Below are positions 16,700 through 25,037 of a DNA stretch of 32,684 nucleotides, piece after piece (the stretch's first letter is position 1; each line of letters begins with the position of its first letter). The notes under the pieces are model-generated. The model was not told where the DNA came from and did not search any database. It saw only the letters and a list, made by a program, of their open reading frames with translations. The DNA is from Bifidobacterium thermophilum DSM 20210 (GTDB lineage: Bacteria; Actinomycetota; Actinomycetes; Actinomycetales; Bifidobacteriaceae): positions 1-32,684 of the forward strand of contig JDUB01000023.1 in the NCBI GenBank assembly GCA_000771265.1. Direction: 5' to 3'. The translations under genes and the position numbers were made by a program.

Positions 16700-18664
16700 T
16701 TATCTTAACCTTTGTAACGCTAAATACATCTTTTGATACGGAAGGTTCACCTTCAGCAACCGTTTCATAAATCCGATTTTCCACCGGCACTGTAGAAAAT
16801 CATTTTTTAAGTCGTTTTTGTGCAATAAGTAATATGTCATGCTCTTTGGAGCAGCTAGCCTATGTGTCATCCCTTCATCATAAAACTCTATATCAGCAAA
16901 AAGCTTTAAATCATAGGTATTCGGATCTGTTCCGGTTTTATAGATCCCATCAAAAAGTTCGGTCGACTTATATTTAAATTCCCTTAATAATGGATCTTCT
17001 GATGCTATAGAGACAAAATCAATGGCTCCGTGCTGGATTTCCTTAATTTTCAGATAGTCCTCTGTAGGTTTACCATCCTTAAAATATTCATATGGATACC
17101 TCTCTGCAACTACCCGTCCATTTTCTCTCTTATATCTTTTAACAGAGCCTCCCTGCTCCAAAAATAGGGTTTCGAATAATCCCACGAATGAACTCCGACA
17201 GTCAACAGCGAGTGGATTATGTTTAAAATCAAACAAATAGCCGTTTAAATCTAGATCAATTCCATCCACTTCATTTTTCTTATAGAAGTCAGCAACACCA
17301 AGATAAAATCCTGTGATCTTATGCTGGATCTCAAGTTTATTCAGAGTTTGTGTGAGATAGCGTTGCATGCTACCGGCATAACCGATATCTACAATGCCAA
17401 ATTTGCCTGAAACTCCTTCCTGTTTCAAATACTCGGTCAGAAGTGAGTACTCTTTTTTAGAATTTTCTATAATGCTCGGTGTTAGATCTGTAAGCAACTG
17501 CTTTATTTTTTCATCTGAAAAAATGGTTCTTCGGTCAAATATCGTATCCCTATGAAAGCCATACTGGTCCAGCTGTTCTTGATAGCAATCAATATCCATT
17601 CCCAGACCGTCAAAGATAGATTCCATTGAAACAAGCTTGGCATTAACTACCATATTCAGAATCGTCTCAAAGGAATTATCCATCCAGAGGATTGGGCCTC
17701 GAAGACTTCTCCTGGAAACTTCCAAATACCTTGTTTCAATCGATTGATCATCAACGCAGGTATCATAGGCCTTCTTCATGATGTAACCATCTCTTGCAAG
17801 GAAAAAGAGCTTTGTTATTCCTTTTTCTTTCGCCACATCATGAACCCAGTGTGCATAGCCCCACAATACTTTTCCAAACTGCGCATACCCAAATTTGTAA
17901 TATGGGTCATTTGTACAAGGCGCAGTGTTGTTTATGAACGTATTAAGATAGTTCATGCGCAGAGATGAATAGTTCTCATCTCCGCGATACTTAATATTTT
18001 TTGTATATCTCGGTATCTGAATTGCATTGATTCCCAGTTTTTTCGGTTCTACGTAGTCGCCAGATTTAGAATCGCCAATGTGTATTAATTCTCTTGGATT
18101 AATATGTTCTGTCTTAACTAGGAGGTTAAACAACGAGCCATCTCTTTTAACGGCCTGCTTCGAGCTAGAAAGGTAAAGCCTCTTATAAGAAACAACACCT
18201 AATTTTTCAAGCAGTTTTTCAACTGCTTCCTGTGACCAATACATGTCTGATGTGATAAAAACTGTTTTTCCTTCTTTTAGACATCTATTGTAAACATCTA
18301 TCACGGGACTGTTAGGAACAAGAAGCTGGAATTCTGTCTTTAGTTCTAAATCTATAAGTTTCTTTCTTTCGGATACAGTGAAGTAGCTATAGATATCTTC
18401 AATAGTGACTTCTTTTCTGTCACTCTTAACCAAACTTTGTCTAGCTTCTCTTTCTGCTTTGATACGCCTGTCAGCGAACCCGTTACCGGCTTTATATTCC
18501 ATAAGCTTGAAGACATCGGTTGGATTTTCTACATTGCGTTTGACCAGTGTATCAAAAATGTCAAAGGAAACATATTTATATGATTTGACCTTATGGTAGA
18601 GTTCGTCAGCATTAATCGAGCTGCCACTATATAATTTCTTTTTAATGGTGCTCTTAAAGCTCAT
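16700..18664 (-). CDS. Large HAD-like protein of capsule loci
   Basis: Protein of 654 residues. The N-terminal ~220 residues are HAD-like: YVSFDIFDTLVKR (Asp35 as putative nucleophile, with Phe rather than Asp two residues on), FITSD (136-140), a Lys near 173 and IGDSKSGD (196-203). The remaining ~430 residues contain KLFFLARDGYIMKKAYD and GIVDIGYAGSMQRYLTQTLN; I recognise this arrangement from polysaccharide loci but not its function. Because the second Asp of DxD is missing, simple phosphatase activity is doubtful. The ATG at 18664 is preferred because AGGAGAG lies just before it; the frame is open further upstream into the acetyltransferase remnant. It is followed 1 bp later by the GT2 gene. 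Confidence 0.8.
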   Translation of the reverse strand: MSFKSTIKKKLYSGSSINADELYHKVKSYKYVSFDIFDTLVKRNVENPTDVFKLMEYKAGNGFADRRIKAEREARQSLVKSDRKEVTIEDIYSYFTVSERKKLIDLELKTEFQLLVPNSPVIDVYNRCLKEGKTVFITSDMYWSQEAVEKLLEKLGVVSYKRLYLSSSKQAVKRDGSLFNLLVKTEHINPRELIHIGDSKSGDYVEPKKLGINAIQIPRYTKNIKYRGDENYSSLRMNYLNTFINNTAPCTNDPYYKFGYAQFGKVLWGYAHWVHDVAKEKGITKLFFLARDGYIMKKAYDTCVDDQSIETRYLEVSRRSLRGPILWMDNSFETILNMVVNAKLVSMESIFDGLGMDIDCYQEQLDQYGFHRDTIFDRRTIFSDEKIKQLLTDLTPSIIENSKKEYSLLTEYLKQEGVSGKFGIVDIGYAGSMQRYLTQTLNKLEIQHKITGFYLGVADFYKKNEVDGIDLDLNGYLFDFKHNPLAVDCRSSFVGLFETLFLEQGGSVKRYKRENGRVVAERYPYEYFKDGKPTEDYLKIKEIQHGAIDFVSIASEDPLLREFKYKSTELFDGIYKTGTDPNTYDLKLFADIEFYDEGMTHRLAAPKSMTYYLLHKNDLKNDFLQCRWKIGFMKRLLKVNLPYQKMYLALQRLR

Positions 18665-18880
18665 ATACTCTCCTCTCTCTTGTGAACATAATCTTGCAGC
18701 CACATAACAGATCTTACTCTTTTTTTTCTTTATAATTCGCATCGGATTACCCACTACAGTACCATTATCTGGGACCGATTTAGTTACCACTGCACCAGCT
18801 CCGACAGAAACGTTATTCCCAATTCAAAGATAGGATGGGCAAAAATGTATGCATAAACCCCAATAGCGATACAGTTCTTT
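18665..18880 (-). pseudogene. Serine-acetyltransferase-like fragment (left-handed beta-helix)
   Basis: The minus strand reads CIAIGVYAYIFAHPIF, then after a frameshift near 18820 GNNVSVGAGAVVTKSVPDNG and TVVGNPMRIIKKKK. This is the hexapeptide-repeat C-terminal end of a CysE/WcaF-type O-acetyltransferase. The N-terminal part is absent: the fragment begins within about 20 bp of the pssE stop. There is no stop codon after the KKKK tail; the frame stays open into the HAD-like gene. In EPS loci such enzymes acetylate sugars. This copy is not functional. Confidence 0.75.
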
Positions 18881-18895
18881 TTATTCCTTTATGCC

Positions 18896-19423
18896 TCATC
18901 TTTTTTTCCTTGCATGGTTACCGTTATTTCCAACCAGCTCATCAGCCATCTTTTCGAACTTCTCACAGAACTTTGCGTTATTATCCATTCCACCACCGTG
19001 CATACCGGCGCACAATTTATCATAGTCTTTAATAATCTCTCCCAGCTTCTCAATATCTTCCACGACAATCAGATTGCCGTATCTTTCCTTGACTGCTCTT
19101 GCAAAAAGTACCTGATGATCGTTGACATGCTCATTGAACTTGCTCTGTCTGGGTACAACAATTGGGATTTTTCCAATTTGGAGAGGCATAATAAAAGACG
19201 ATGGGCCTCCGTGAGTAATGACAATTCTGGCCTGTTCTACATACTTTCCCATGTCCTGAAAAGGAAAGAGTTTCTGCCACTTGCAGTATTTTGGCTCATA
19301 CGTAGAAAAGCCAGTCTGTATCACCACATCATCTGTGATCACATCGTCTCGTTTTAATTCATCGATTTTTTGCACCAATCGATTAAAGGGCTGTTCATGC
19401 GTGCCCACTGTAACAAATATCAT
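18896..19423 (-). CDS. PssE/Cps14G-like glycosyltransferase catalytic subunit
   Basis: Protein of 175 residues with the GT28/Alg13-type C-terminal nucleotide-sugar-binding fold: MIFVTVGTHEQPFNRLVQKI at the start and ARIVITHGGPSSFIMPLQIG plus IPIVVPRQSKFNEHVNDHQ, the UDP-sugar site. In streptococcal and rhizobial EPS systems such a protein pairs with an Alg14-like partner encoded just upstream, exactly as here. The ATG shares one base with the upstream stop (TGATG), so the two are translationally coupled. Expected role: adding the second sugar (galactose or glucuronate in known cases) onto the lipid-linked primer. Actual sugar unknown. Confidence 0.88.
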   Translation of the reverse strand: MIFVTVGTHEQPFNRLVQKIDELKRDDVITDDVVIQTGFSTYEPKYCKWQKLFPFQDMGKYVEQARIVITHGGPSSFIMPLQIGKIPIVVPRQSKFNEHVNDHQVLFARAVKERYGNLIVVEDIEKLGEIIKDYDKLCAGMHGGGMDNNAKFCEKFEKMADELVGNNGNHARKKR

Positions 19424-19872
19424 CAGAATATACTCCCCAGATTAATAGCCTTAGGATAGACTTTCTTCATTTCCTCCCACTCAACGACGAACCTATCCGC
19501 AACCGGATAAACCAGTTTGCCACTCACCGTAGATTTATCAATACGGTCAAAAACTTCAATATATATCGTCTTTGCACCAAAGAGTTTCCCAAGCCAAAAG
19601 AACGGAACCGCCACAGCAGCGCCGGAGGAAATAATAAGATCAGGCTTTTCCTGCCTCAGCACCTTCCAGGCAAGTCGCGTATTGATGATCAGACCTTTGA
19701 GAGATCGATTCGTCGGATAATAACAGGGGATCATTCTCTCATCTTTAAGAAGGCTCCTGGCATCTTCTTTATCAAATGTCACCCAGAAGCGGTCATATTT
19801 TTCCCAGAAAGGCTTCAGCATATATAGATGCATGAGATGTCCGCCTGATGATCCCACTAGACAAATCTTCAT
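19423..19872 (-). CDS. PssD/Cps14F-like membrane-anchoring glycosyltransferase subunit
   Basis: Protein of 149 residues of the Alg14 family: MKICLVGSSGGHLMHLYMLK with the GSSGGHL motif, RFWVTFDKEDARSLL, and DLIISSGAAVAVPFFWLGKL followed by GAKTIYIEVFDRIDKSTVSG. The first hydrophobic segment is thought to anchor the PssE partner at the membrane. The ATG at 19872 overlaps by 4 bp (ATGA) the stop of a short upstream reading frame that is the tail of a lost gene. It is now the first intact gene of the island operon. No clear promoter is visible immediately upstream. Confidence 0.88.
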   Translation of the reverse strand: MKICLVGSSGGHLMHLYMLKPFWEKYDRFWVTFDKEDARSLLKDERMIPCYYPTNRSLKGLIINTRLAWKVLRQEKPDLIISSGAAVAVPFFWLGKLFGAKTIYIEVFDRIDKSTVSGKLVYPVADRFVVEWEEMKKVYPKAINLGSIF

Positions 19873-19935
19873 ATTACTTTTTCTCCCTCAACTTCTAAAA
19901 TGAAGGTACCGTCCTTACACCCAAGATTCATATTG
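19869..19935 (-). pseudogene. C-terminal tail of a lost EPS gene at the island junction
   Basis: About 20 codons (MNLGCKDGTFILEVEGEKVI, then TGA) lie directly before pssD and overlap its ATG by 4 bp, the coupling seen elsewhere in this operon. Upstream the frame enters GC-rich rhamnosyltransferase sequence within a few codons, near 19935. I interpret it as the end of a gene cut off when the island joined its present neighbour. It is too short to identify. Confidence 0.45.
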
Positions 19936-20440
19936 CCTTGTCCCCCATCTGCGGTATATCCTCACGGCTTCGTGTATATGATTCGGCGGGGTAATTGCAT
20001 TCTCCGACAAGCCTCCCGAAAGGCCTTGCATCATCGCGTGCAATCTGTCGTCCGGAAACCATTGCTACGGCAGAATCATTGAACGCGTGAAGCATGGACT
20101 CAAAATGGTCATCTTCTGGCATCGCATCTTGTGTCAGGAACAGAATGAAGTCACCGTGAGTATGTCTCAGCGCTCGATCCCTTGCCGCGCCTGGATTGAA
20201 TTCCTCACGGGGAATTGTCAGTAATTTGACCCCACGATGCCGAGCGACTTTTTCACTGGTTCCGTCATCCGGCGCTCTACGATGTTCTTGCAATGCATCC
20301 AGAAGGCGAATAGTTCCTTCGCCCGCGTTCAATGCCGGAATAACAACCGATACGAAAGGCTGCCCTTGAGCATTGACTGTACCAGCAGGAGAGTCGGATT
20401 CGTGCGGTATCACAGTATGCTCCGTATTCTGCTGTTGCAT
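19928..20440 (-). pseudogene. Rhamnosyltransferase-like GT2 gene, truncated and internally deleted
   Basis: GC-rich, unlike the island. Reads FVSVVIPALNAGEGTIRLLD, then GVKLLTIPREEFNPGAARDR, GDFILFLTQDAMPEDDHFES and FGRLVGECNYPAESYTRSRE, ending DIPQMGDKAI plus stop. The EEFN.G..RD and FLTQDA blocks are typical of bacterial rhamnosyltransferases. Two defects are visible. The protein stops at the island junction at about 170 residues instead of about 300. The usual VVDSGSTDGT nucleotide-binding block is missing: ALQEHRRAPDDGTSEK stands in its place. The ATG at 20440, preceded by GGTGGAG, is preferred to the GTG at 20449. Probably a native gene of a former rhamnose-containing polysaccharide locus. 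Confidence 0.8.
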
Positions 20441-20598
20441 CTTCTCCACCCCTTCACCAGACGAAGCCCGGCATTTGACTAGAGATATCTAATCATGTGG
20501 AACAGACAGATGTGGAACAGACAGAATTCATACATAACTTGACCTAAATGGCAATGCGGATAGTTATCCATGAATAGCACCCGCTGTGTCCCTCTATC

Positions 20599-20647
20599 GA
20601 AAAACCAGTTGGTGTGGTGCGCAGCCTAAGCCACGCACCACACCAAC
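20599..20647 (-). terminator. Intrinsic terminator of the amylase gene
   Basis: A perfect 14-bp stem, GTTGGTGTGGTGCG (20608-20621) against CGCACCACACCAAC (20634-20647), with a 12-base loop. It is followed in the minus direction by a short TTTTT run (about 20600-20604). It lies 18 bp after the amylase stop. Confidence 0.85.
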
Positions 20648-20664
20648 CGCATGTCACGCTCCGG

Positions 20665-23499
20665 CTACTTCACCGTCACTGCCAGCTGATACGTGGCATC
20701 ACCGGTGGTGACGCTCACGGTGCTGGTGCCGGCAGCCACGCCGACAATCAGGCCGGTTCCGGTTACGGCGACTGCCGCACCATCGGACCACCACTTCGCA
20801 TTGGGCATGGTCACGGTCTTGCCGTTTACACCAAGCTGCACGGTCTTACCGGAGGCAATGGCGAGAGCACCGTCCGCCACCCCGTCACCGGTGATACCGT
20901 CGGCCGCTGGCGGCACCGTCTGGCAGCTCAGCGTGTTCAGTGTGTCGCCTCCGGTCCATGCCATGGTTCCTTTCAGTTCCATGCCTGCCTTCCGGGGTCC
21001 GGGGGTTTGTTGCGAGCCGCCGTCGTTGAAGATCACGCGGTAAGTGCCGGTTCCCAGGTCGGGGACTTCGTACCGGTACATGCCGGCTTTCGCGCAACCG
21101 TCATCAGCGGTCAGCTGGGTCATGGCGACGCCCGGCCATGTTGCGTTGCTCTTGGCTGTGGTGCCGTCGCCAGTGTATACGTAGGCATACAACGCGTTCC
21201 AGCCGCTCGGCTTTGACGCGTACACCACGTTCTTGGTTTCGCTGCCGGACTGGTTTGCGGTCACGGTCACGTCGACACTCGCGGTGACATTACCAACGCT
21301 CGCGGTAATGGTCGTAGTACCGGCTTTGAGCGCCGAAACACGGCCGTTGGCACCCACCGTGGCAATCAATGGACTGGATGAAGCCCAAGTGACCGTACCG
21401 GTTGCCGTGCTCGGCGTGACAGTGGCAGTCAGCTGTGCAGTCGCTCCGGTGCTCAGACTGAGCTTGCCGTCAGTCACGCCGTCACCGCTGATGGTCACCT
21501 TGGTGGCCGGAATGCTGCATTGCACGGTTTCCAGTGACGTGGATTGCCCGTTCCATTGCACTGCCGCTCCTCGTGTGAATGCCATGCCGGCGACCATATC
21601 CGCAGGATACCGGTTGCTGGAGCTCCCGTTATCCGAGAAAATCACACGATAGGTGCCGTCGCCCAGGTCGGGCACTTCCACACGGTATGTTCCGGCTTTC
21701 GCGCAACCGTCATCCGCGGTGAGCAGGGTCATGGCGACGCCCGGCCAAGATGCGTTGAAGGCTGCGGACACGGAACCATCATCCTTGTAGATGTATGCGT
21801 TGATGGCGTTCCACCACGAAGGCTTGGTCGCGTACACCACGGTTGTGCCGGTTGTCTGACCGGAACCGCCCGTGCTGGAGCCACCCGTGCTGGAACCGCT
21901 GCCCGAACCGTTTGTCTGATAGTAGGCGCTGACCGCATAGGCTTTCGCGGTGCCGGCGGTGATCTTGCCGCCGGAGACGGTGATGGTGCCGCCGTTGACC
22001 TGGTCGGTGTAGGTGCCGTCATCAAGGGTGGTGTCCGAACCGGCGAGGTTGACGTCGCCGCCCATGTTGGCGATGACCACGCCATCGTCATCGGTCTTGC
22101 CGTCCTTGACGTAGCGTTCGACCATGAGGCAGGAGTTCTGGCTCTGGCAGTTGCGCAGGTACTCGCTGTTGCCGTTCATCTTGTTGCGGAAGTGGTTGAC
22201 CGCCACCACGGCCTTGTCCTTCCACATGTTGTCACCGGCATCACCCAGCTGGGACTGCTCGGCGAACTGGGCGTTGTTGCCGCCGGATCCGACCGGGCGG
22301 TTGAAGTACAGCGGGGCGCCGCCTGCACGGGAACCGACGATAGCCCAGCCCATGCGCAGCTGGTAATCGTTGAGATAGGTGGATTCCTTGTCACCGTTCG
22401 CATAATTATCATGCGATTCAACCCAGGTGACCAGCTGATCGTCCTTCGCGCCGCCGTTACGCAGACTCATCAGATTGCCGGCATTCAAGTTGCTGCTTTT
22501 GATGGCCGAACGCACGGTCTTGCCATAGTCGGAAGCCGTGGCGCCACCACCGTCGGAGGAATACTGGGTGAACATGTTGGTGTAGCCCGTATAGTTCAAG
22601 CCGTTGTCACCCTGGAGCACCTCGCCGTACTGGTACTGGGCGCCGTTCTTCAAAATGGTCTCCCAATACACGGAATGCTGCGGGAACTCGTCAGGAAGCT
22701 CGACGTGCTTGGCCGCATCGAAGCGGAAACCATCGACACCGTCATTGACTGCTTCGACGAGGAAGTCCTTCATCTTGTTGGCGGCGGCCTGATTCTCGGT
22801 GTTGATATCCCACAGGCCGAGCAGATGGCAATGCGTCACCTGCCAACGGTTGCTGTAGTTGATCTGGTCGCCGTCCTTGCCCGGGCAGTTGGTACGCGAG
22901 TGGAACAGGCTGGTGTCCTTCCAGTCACTGCCGATCGCGTTCCAATCGGACGTGAAGTGGTTGGCGACCACGTCAACGATGATACGCACGCCGTACTTGT
23001 GGGCTTCGGCGCACATATCCTTCAAATCCTGCTCAGAACCCACTACGAAGTTGCCGATGGTCGTGTCCGTCGGCTGGTAAACGTAATACCAGTTTTCGGC
23101 GAATTTCTTGCCGTTGGCGGGGTTCGCCTTGATGGCGCTCATCGGTTCGGTCTGGACCGACGTGTAGCCCGCTTCGGCGATCGCCTTCATGTTGTTCTTG
23201 ATGGTGTTGAACGACCACATCCACGCGTGGAGGATTGCGCCGTTCTTCATATCTTTGGTCAGGCCATACTTCGCACGGGCGGCTTCGAAGTCCGCGCTGC
23301 CCAGCGTATCGGTATAGCTGTCGCGACCGGTTCCGGCGGCGAGCGCCGTGTGTGTGCCGACAATGGAGAAGCTGGCGAACAGCATGGCACATGCCGTGAC
23401 ACCAGCTAGAATGACGCGCATCATGGCATGTGGCGCGCGGTGACGCTGTGTTCCAACGGCGTCGGATGAGAGTTCAGTCGACCATCGACCAGTACTCAT
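20665..23499 (-). CDS. Secreted GH13 alpha-amylase with two CBM26 and two Big-type modules
   Basis: Protein of 944 residues. A signal peptide with a long basic n-region (hydrophobic 28-47, ALAAG near 52-56) leads to a GH13 catalytic domain, probably subfamily 28: DVVANHF (176-182), GFRFDAAKHVE with nucleophile Asp261, acid/base Glu293 in YGEVLQ, and His363-Asp364 in ESHDNY. A GS-rich linker (about 521-551) is followed by starch-binding CBM26 (about 553-660), a Big2-like Ig domain (666-748), a second CBM26 (756-860) and a second Big-like domain (866-944). No LPXTG anchor or transmembrane tail is seen, so it is probably released or held on starch. The ATG at 23499 has a perfect AAGGAGG before it. 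It breaks alpha-1,4 bonds in starch; all catalytic residues are present. Confidence 0.95.
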   Translation of the reverse strand: MSTGRWSTELSSDAVGTQRHRAPHAMMRVILAGVTACAMLFASFSIVGTHTALAAGTGRDSYTDTLGSADFEAARAKYGLTKDMKNGAILHAWMWSFNTIKNNMKAIAEAGYTSVQTEPMSAIKANPANGKKFAENWYYVYQPTDTTIGNFVVGSEQDLKDMCAEAHKYGVRIIVDVVANHFTSDWNAIGSDWKDTSLFHSRTNCPGKDGDQINYSNRWQVTHCHLLGLWDINTENQAAANKMKDFLVEAVNDGVDGFRFDAAKHVELPDEFPQHSVYWETILKNGAQYQYGEVLQGDNGLNYTGYTNMFTQYSSDGGGATASDYGKTVRSAIKSSNLNAGNLMSLRNGGAKDDQLVTWVESHDNYANGDKESTYLNDYQLRMGWAIVGSRAGGAPLYFNRPVGSGGNNAQFAEQSQLGDAGDNMWKDKAVVAVNHFRNKMNGNSEYLRNCQSQNSCLMVERYVKDGKTDDDGVVIANMGGDVNLAGSDTTLDDGTYTDQVNGGTITVSGGKITAGTAKAYAVSAYYQTNGSGSGSSTGGSSTGGSGQTTGTTVVYATKPSWWNAINAYIYKDDGSVSAAFNASWPGVAMTLLTADDGCAKAGTYRVEVPDLGDGTYRVIFSDNGSSSNRYPADMVAGMAFTRGAAVQWNGQSTSLETVQCSIPATKVTISGDGVTDGKLSLSTGATAQLTATVTPSTATGTVTWASSSPLIATVGANGRVSALKAGTTTITASVGNVTASVDVTVTANQSGSETKNVVYASKPSGWNALYAYVYTGDGTTAKSNATWPGVAMTQLTADDGCAKAGMYRYEVPDLGTGTYRVIFNDGGSQQTPGPRKAGMELKGTMAWTGGDTLNTLSCQTVPPAADGITGDGVADGALAIASGKTVQLGVNGKTVTMPNAKWWSDGAAVAVTGTGLIVGVAAGTSTVSVTTGDATYQLAVTVK

Positions 23500-23939
23500 T
23501 GAGCCTCCTTGACTCGATGAAGCCGGGCATCGCCTCTGTGGAATACCACGGCTCGATGATGTATGGCGCCGGACACTGTTGTCTGACGCCAGCCTCAGTC
23601 TAGGCTAGGCGCAAGCCTGAAAACGATTGCAGAAACCATGTCTGCCGGCTTATCAAACAGTTGCATCATTGAATCCACAAACGGTTCTCGCTGTTCGCAA
23701 CACTGATGCTCAATGTGTTGTCAAAGCAATTCCGACACGCCGAGCGTATTGAATCACCGGGGTGAAACATGACAATACGGCGTTGCAACATGCCATGCCG
23801 GTATTGCAATTTTCATCACCGCTGCCGAATATTCAGCACCAACGTTTCAGACAAATATGCGCAGATATTCGAAATACAGGAATGTAACGTTTGCATAAGA
23901 TTTGCATGCATACTGCCGGTCTCTGCTTGCCTGTTTCGT
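23500..23939. other. Intergenic region upstream of the amylase
   Basis: 440 bp between the amylase and the EEP-family gene. It holds the amylase ribosome binding site (complement of 23504-23510), a LacI-type operator candidate at 23618-23631 and, probably, the amylase promoter. The part from about 23760 to 23935 is more AT-rich than the flanking genes and shows no coding pattern on either strand. Confidence 0.6.
23618..23631. promoter_or_regulatory. LacI-family (MalR-like) operator candidate
   Basis: TGAAAACGATTGCA is a near-palindrome around a central CG, fitting the LacI/GalR consensus TGNNANCGNTNNCA. It lies about 120 bp upstream of the amylase start, where carbohydrate-responsive LacI repressors of bifidobacteria often act. 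A weaker related string, ACAAACGGTTCT, occurs near 23675. Which regulator binds is not shown by the sequence. Confidence 0.45.
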
Positions 23940-25037
23940 TCAGTCCTCGACATCAAGCGTGCCGAGCAGGGCCTTGTGATCAGAGCCGGCAATCGTCACC
24001 GTCTCCAGATCCCCGACCACGACACTGCGATCATGCACGATATGGTCGATCTCCACCAGTGACGGCACCTTGACCCGACCGCCGAACAAGGTGATATTCG
24101 ACGGATACGTCATATGGAACCATGAGCCGTTCTGCTCGCCGGCGTCAACGAAGCGGTCACCCAGCAGGAAACGGAAACTCGCGTGATCCCAGGTGGAGTT
24201 GAAATCGCCCATCAGCACGAACAGGCGGGCATTCGACTGCAACTTCGCGATGCTGTCAAGGCCACTGTTCCACAGGCCCTGATTTCTGGGCCGAGGAGAG
24301 AAGGGGTGCACGCTGCCGAAGCACACCGTTCTCGATGCCATGCGCACGCATGCCGACGGCACGCTGGATGCTTCGATGGGGATTAAATCGCCGGTCGTGC
24401 TGACAGGCTTCGCTGCGGTGTACAGCACGTTCACCCCGCCGTTGTCATGGACAGTCGGCGCGGCCACCACCGAGTACGGCAGCGCACTACCCAGCCCGGC
24501 GGCCGCCAGACGCTGCAACAGGCCAGTATTCGCCTCCTGCAAGGTCAGCACCTCGACATGCTCCTCGCGTACCGTGCGTACGATTTGCTGGGCATCGGCC
24601 AAGCCGTTCTTGGTGTTCAAGGTCATGACGCGGGCATACCGGTCCGCGGAACCGCCCGTGAGGCTCGATACCGACGGCAGTTCGTGGGTACGCTCATCTG
24701 ACGTCCAGATATACCCCCAATGCCAGCACAATTGGGTCAGCAAGCACAACGTGCACACCACCGCGAGCGCCCGACGACGCCCGATCAACGCGCACACCAG
24801 CGTAACCGCTGAAACGCACGCCATCCACGGCACGAACGCGACCACCACAGGGATGTATTTCTTGCCGTCAAGCCCGTTAGGAGTCATGCGCAGGACCATG
24901 ATGCCGATCACCGCAAGCGTGATCAGCCACAAGACGGTGAACAACGGGCGTGCACGCAGGGAATCCTCACGCTGCCAATCGCCGTACAAATCCTGATCGG
25001 TGTCGACCTGGTCATACAGCTGCTGGACATCACCCAT
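23940..25037 (-). CDS. Membrane-anchored endonuclease/exonuclease/phosphatase-family protein
   Basis: Protein of 365 residues. Three N-terminal membrane spans (LFTVLWLITLAVIGIMVL, VVVAFVPWMACVSAVTLVCA and ALAVVCTLCLLTQLCWHWGY) precede an EEP domain. The EEP motifs are MTLNTKNG (metal-binding Asn), VLTLQEAN (Glu), VLMGDFNSTW (GDFN) and AGSDHKALL (SDH), the full set for metal-dependent phosphodiester or phosphomonoester hydrolysis. The active domain should face outside if the three-span topology is right. The ATG at 25037 with GAGG ten bases upstream is preferred; the frame is open 38 codons further but without a better start. Substrate (nucleic acid, inositol phosphate or lipid) is unknown. 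Confidence 0.85.
   Translation of the reverse strand: MGDVQQLYDQVDTDQDLYGDWQREDSLRARPLFTVLWLITLAVIGIMVLRMTPNGLDGKKYIPVVVAFVPWMACVSAVTLVCALIGRRRALAVVCTLCLLTQLCWHWGYIWTSDERTHELPSVSSLTGGSADRYARVMTLNTKNGLADAQQIVRTVREEHVEVLTLQEANTGLLQRLAAAGLGSALPYSVVAAPTVHDNGGVNVLYTAAKPVSTTGDLIPIEASSVPSACVRMASRTVCFGSVHPFSPRPRNQGLWNSGLDSIAKLQSNARLFVLMGDFNSTWDHASFRFLLGDRFVDAGEQNGSWFHMTYPSNITLFGGRVKVPSLVEIDHIVHDRSVVVGDLETVTIAGSDHKALLGTLDVED

Noticed and set aside
21544..23409. 621-residue open frame on the plus strand opposite the amylase
   Set aside because: It is the GC-rich antisense shadow of the amylase, whose catalytic and CBM motifs are clear on the other strand. Its translation is rich in Val, Gly and Ala with no recognisable motif.
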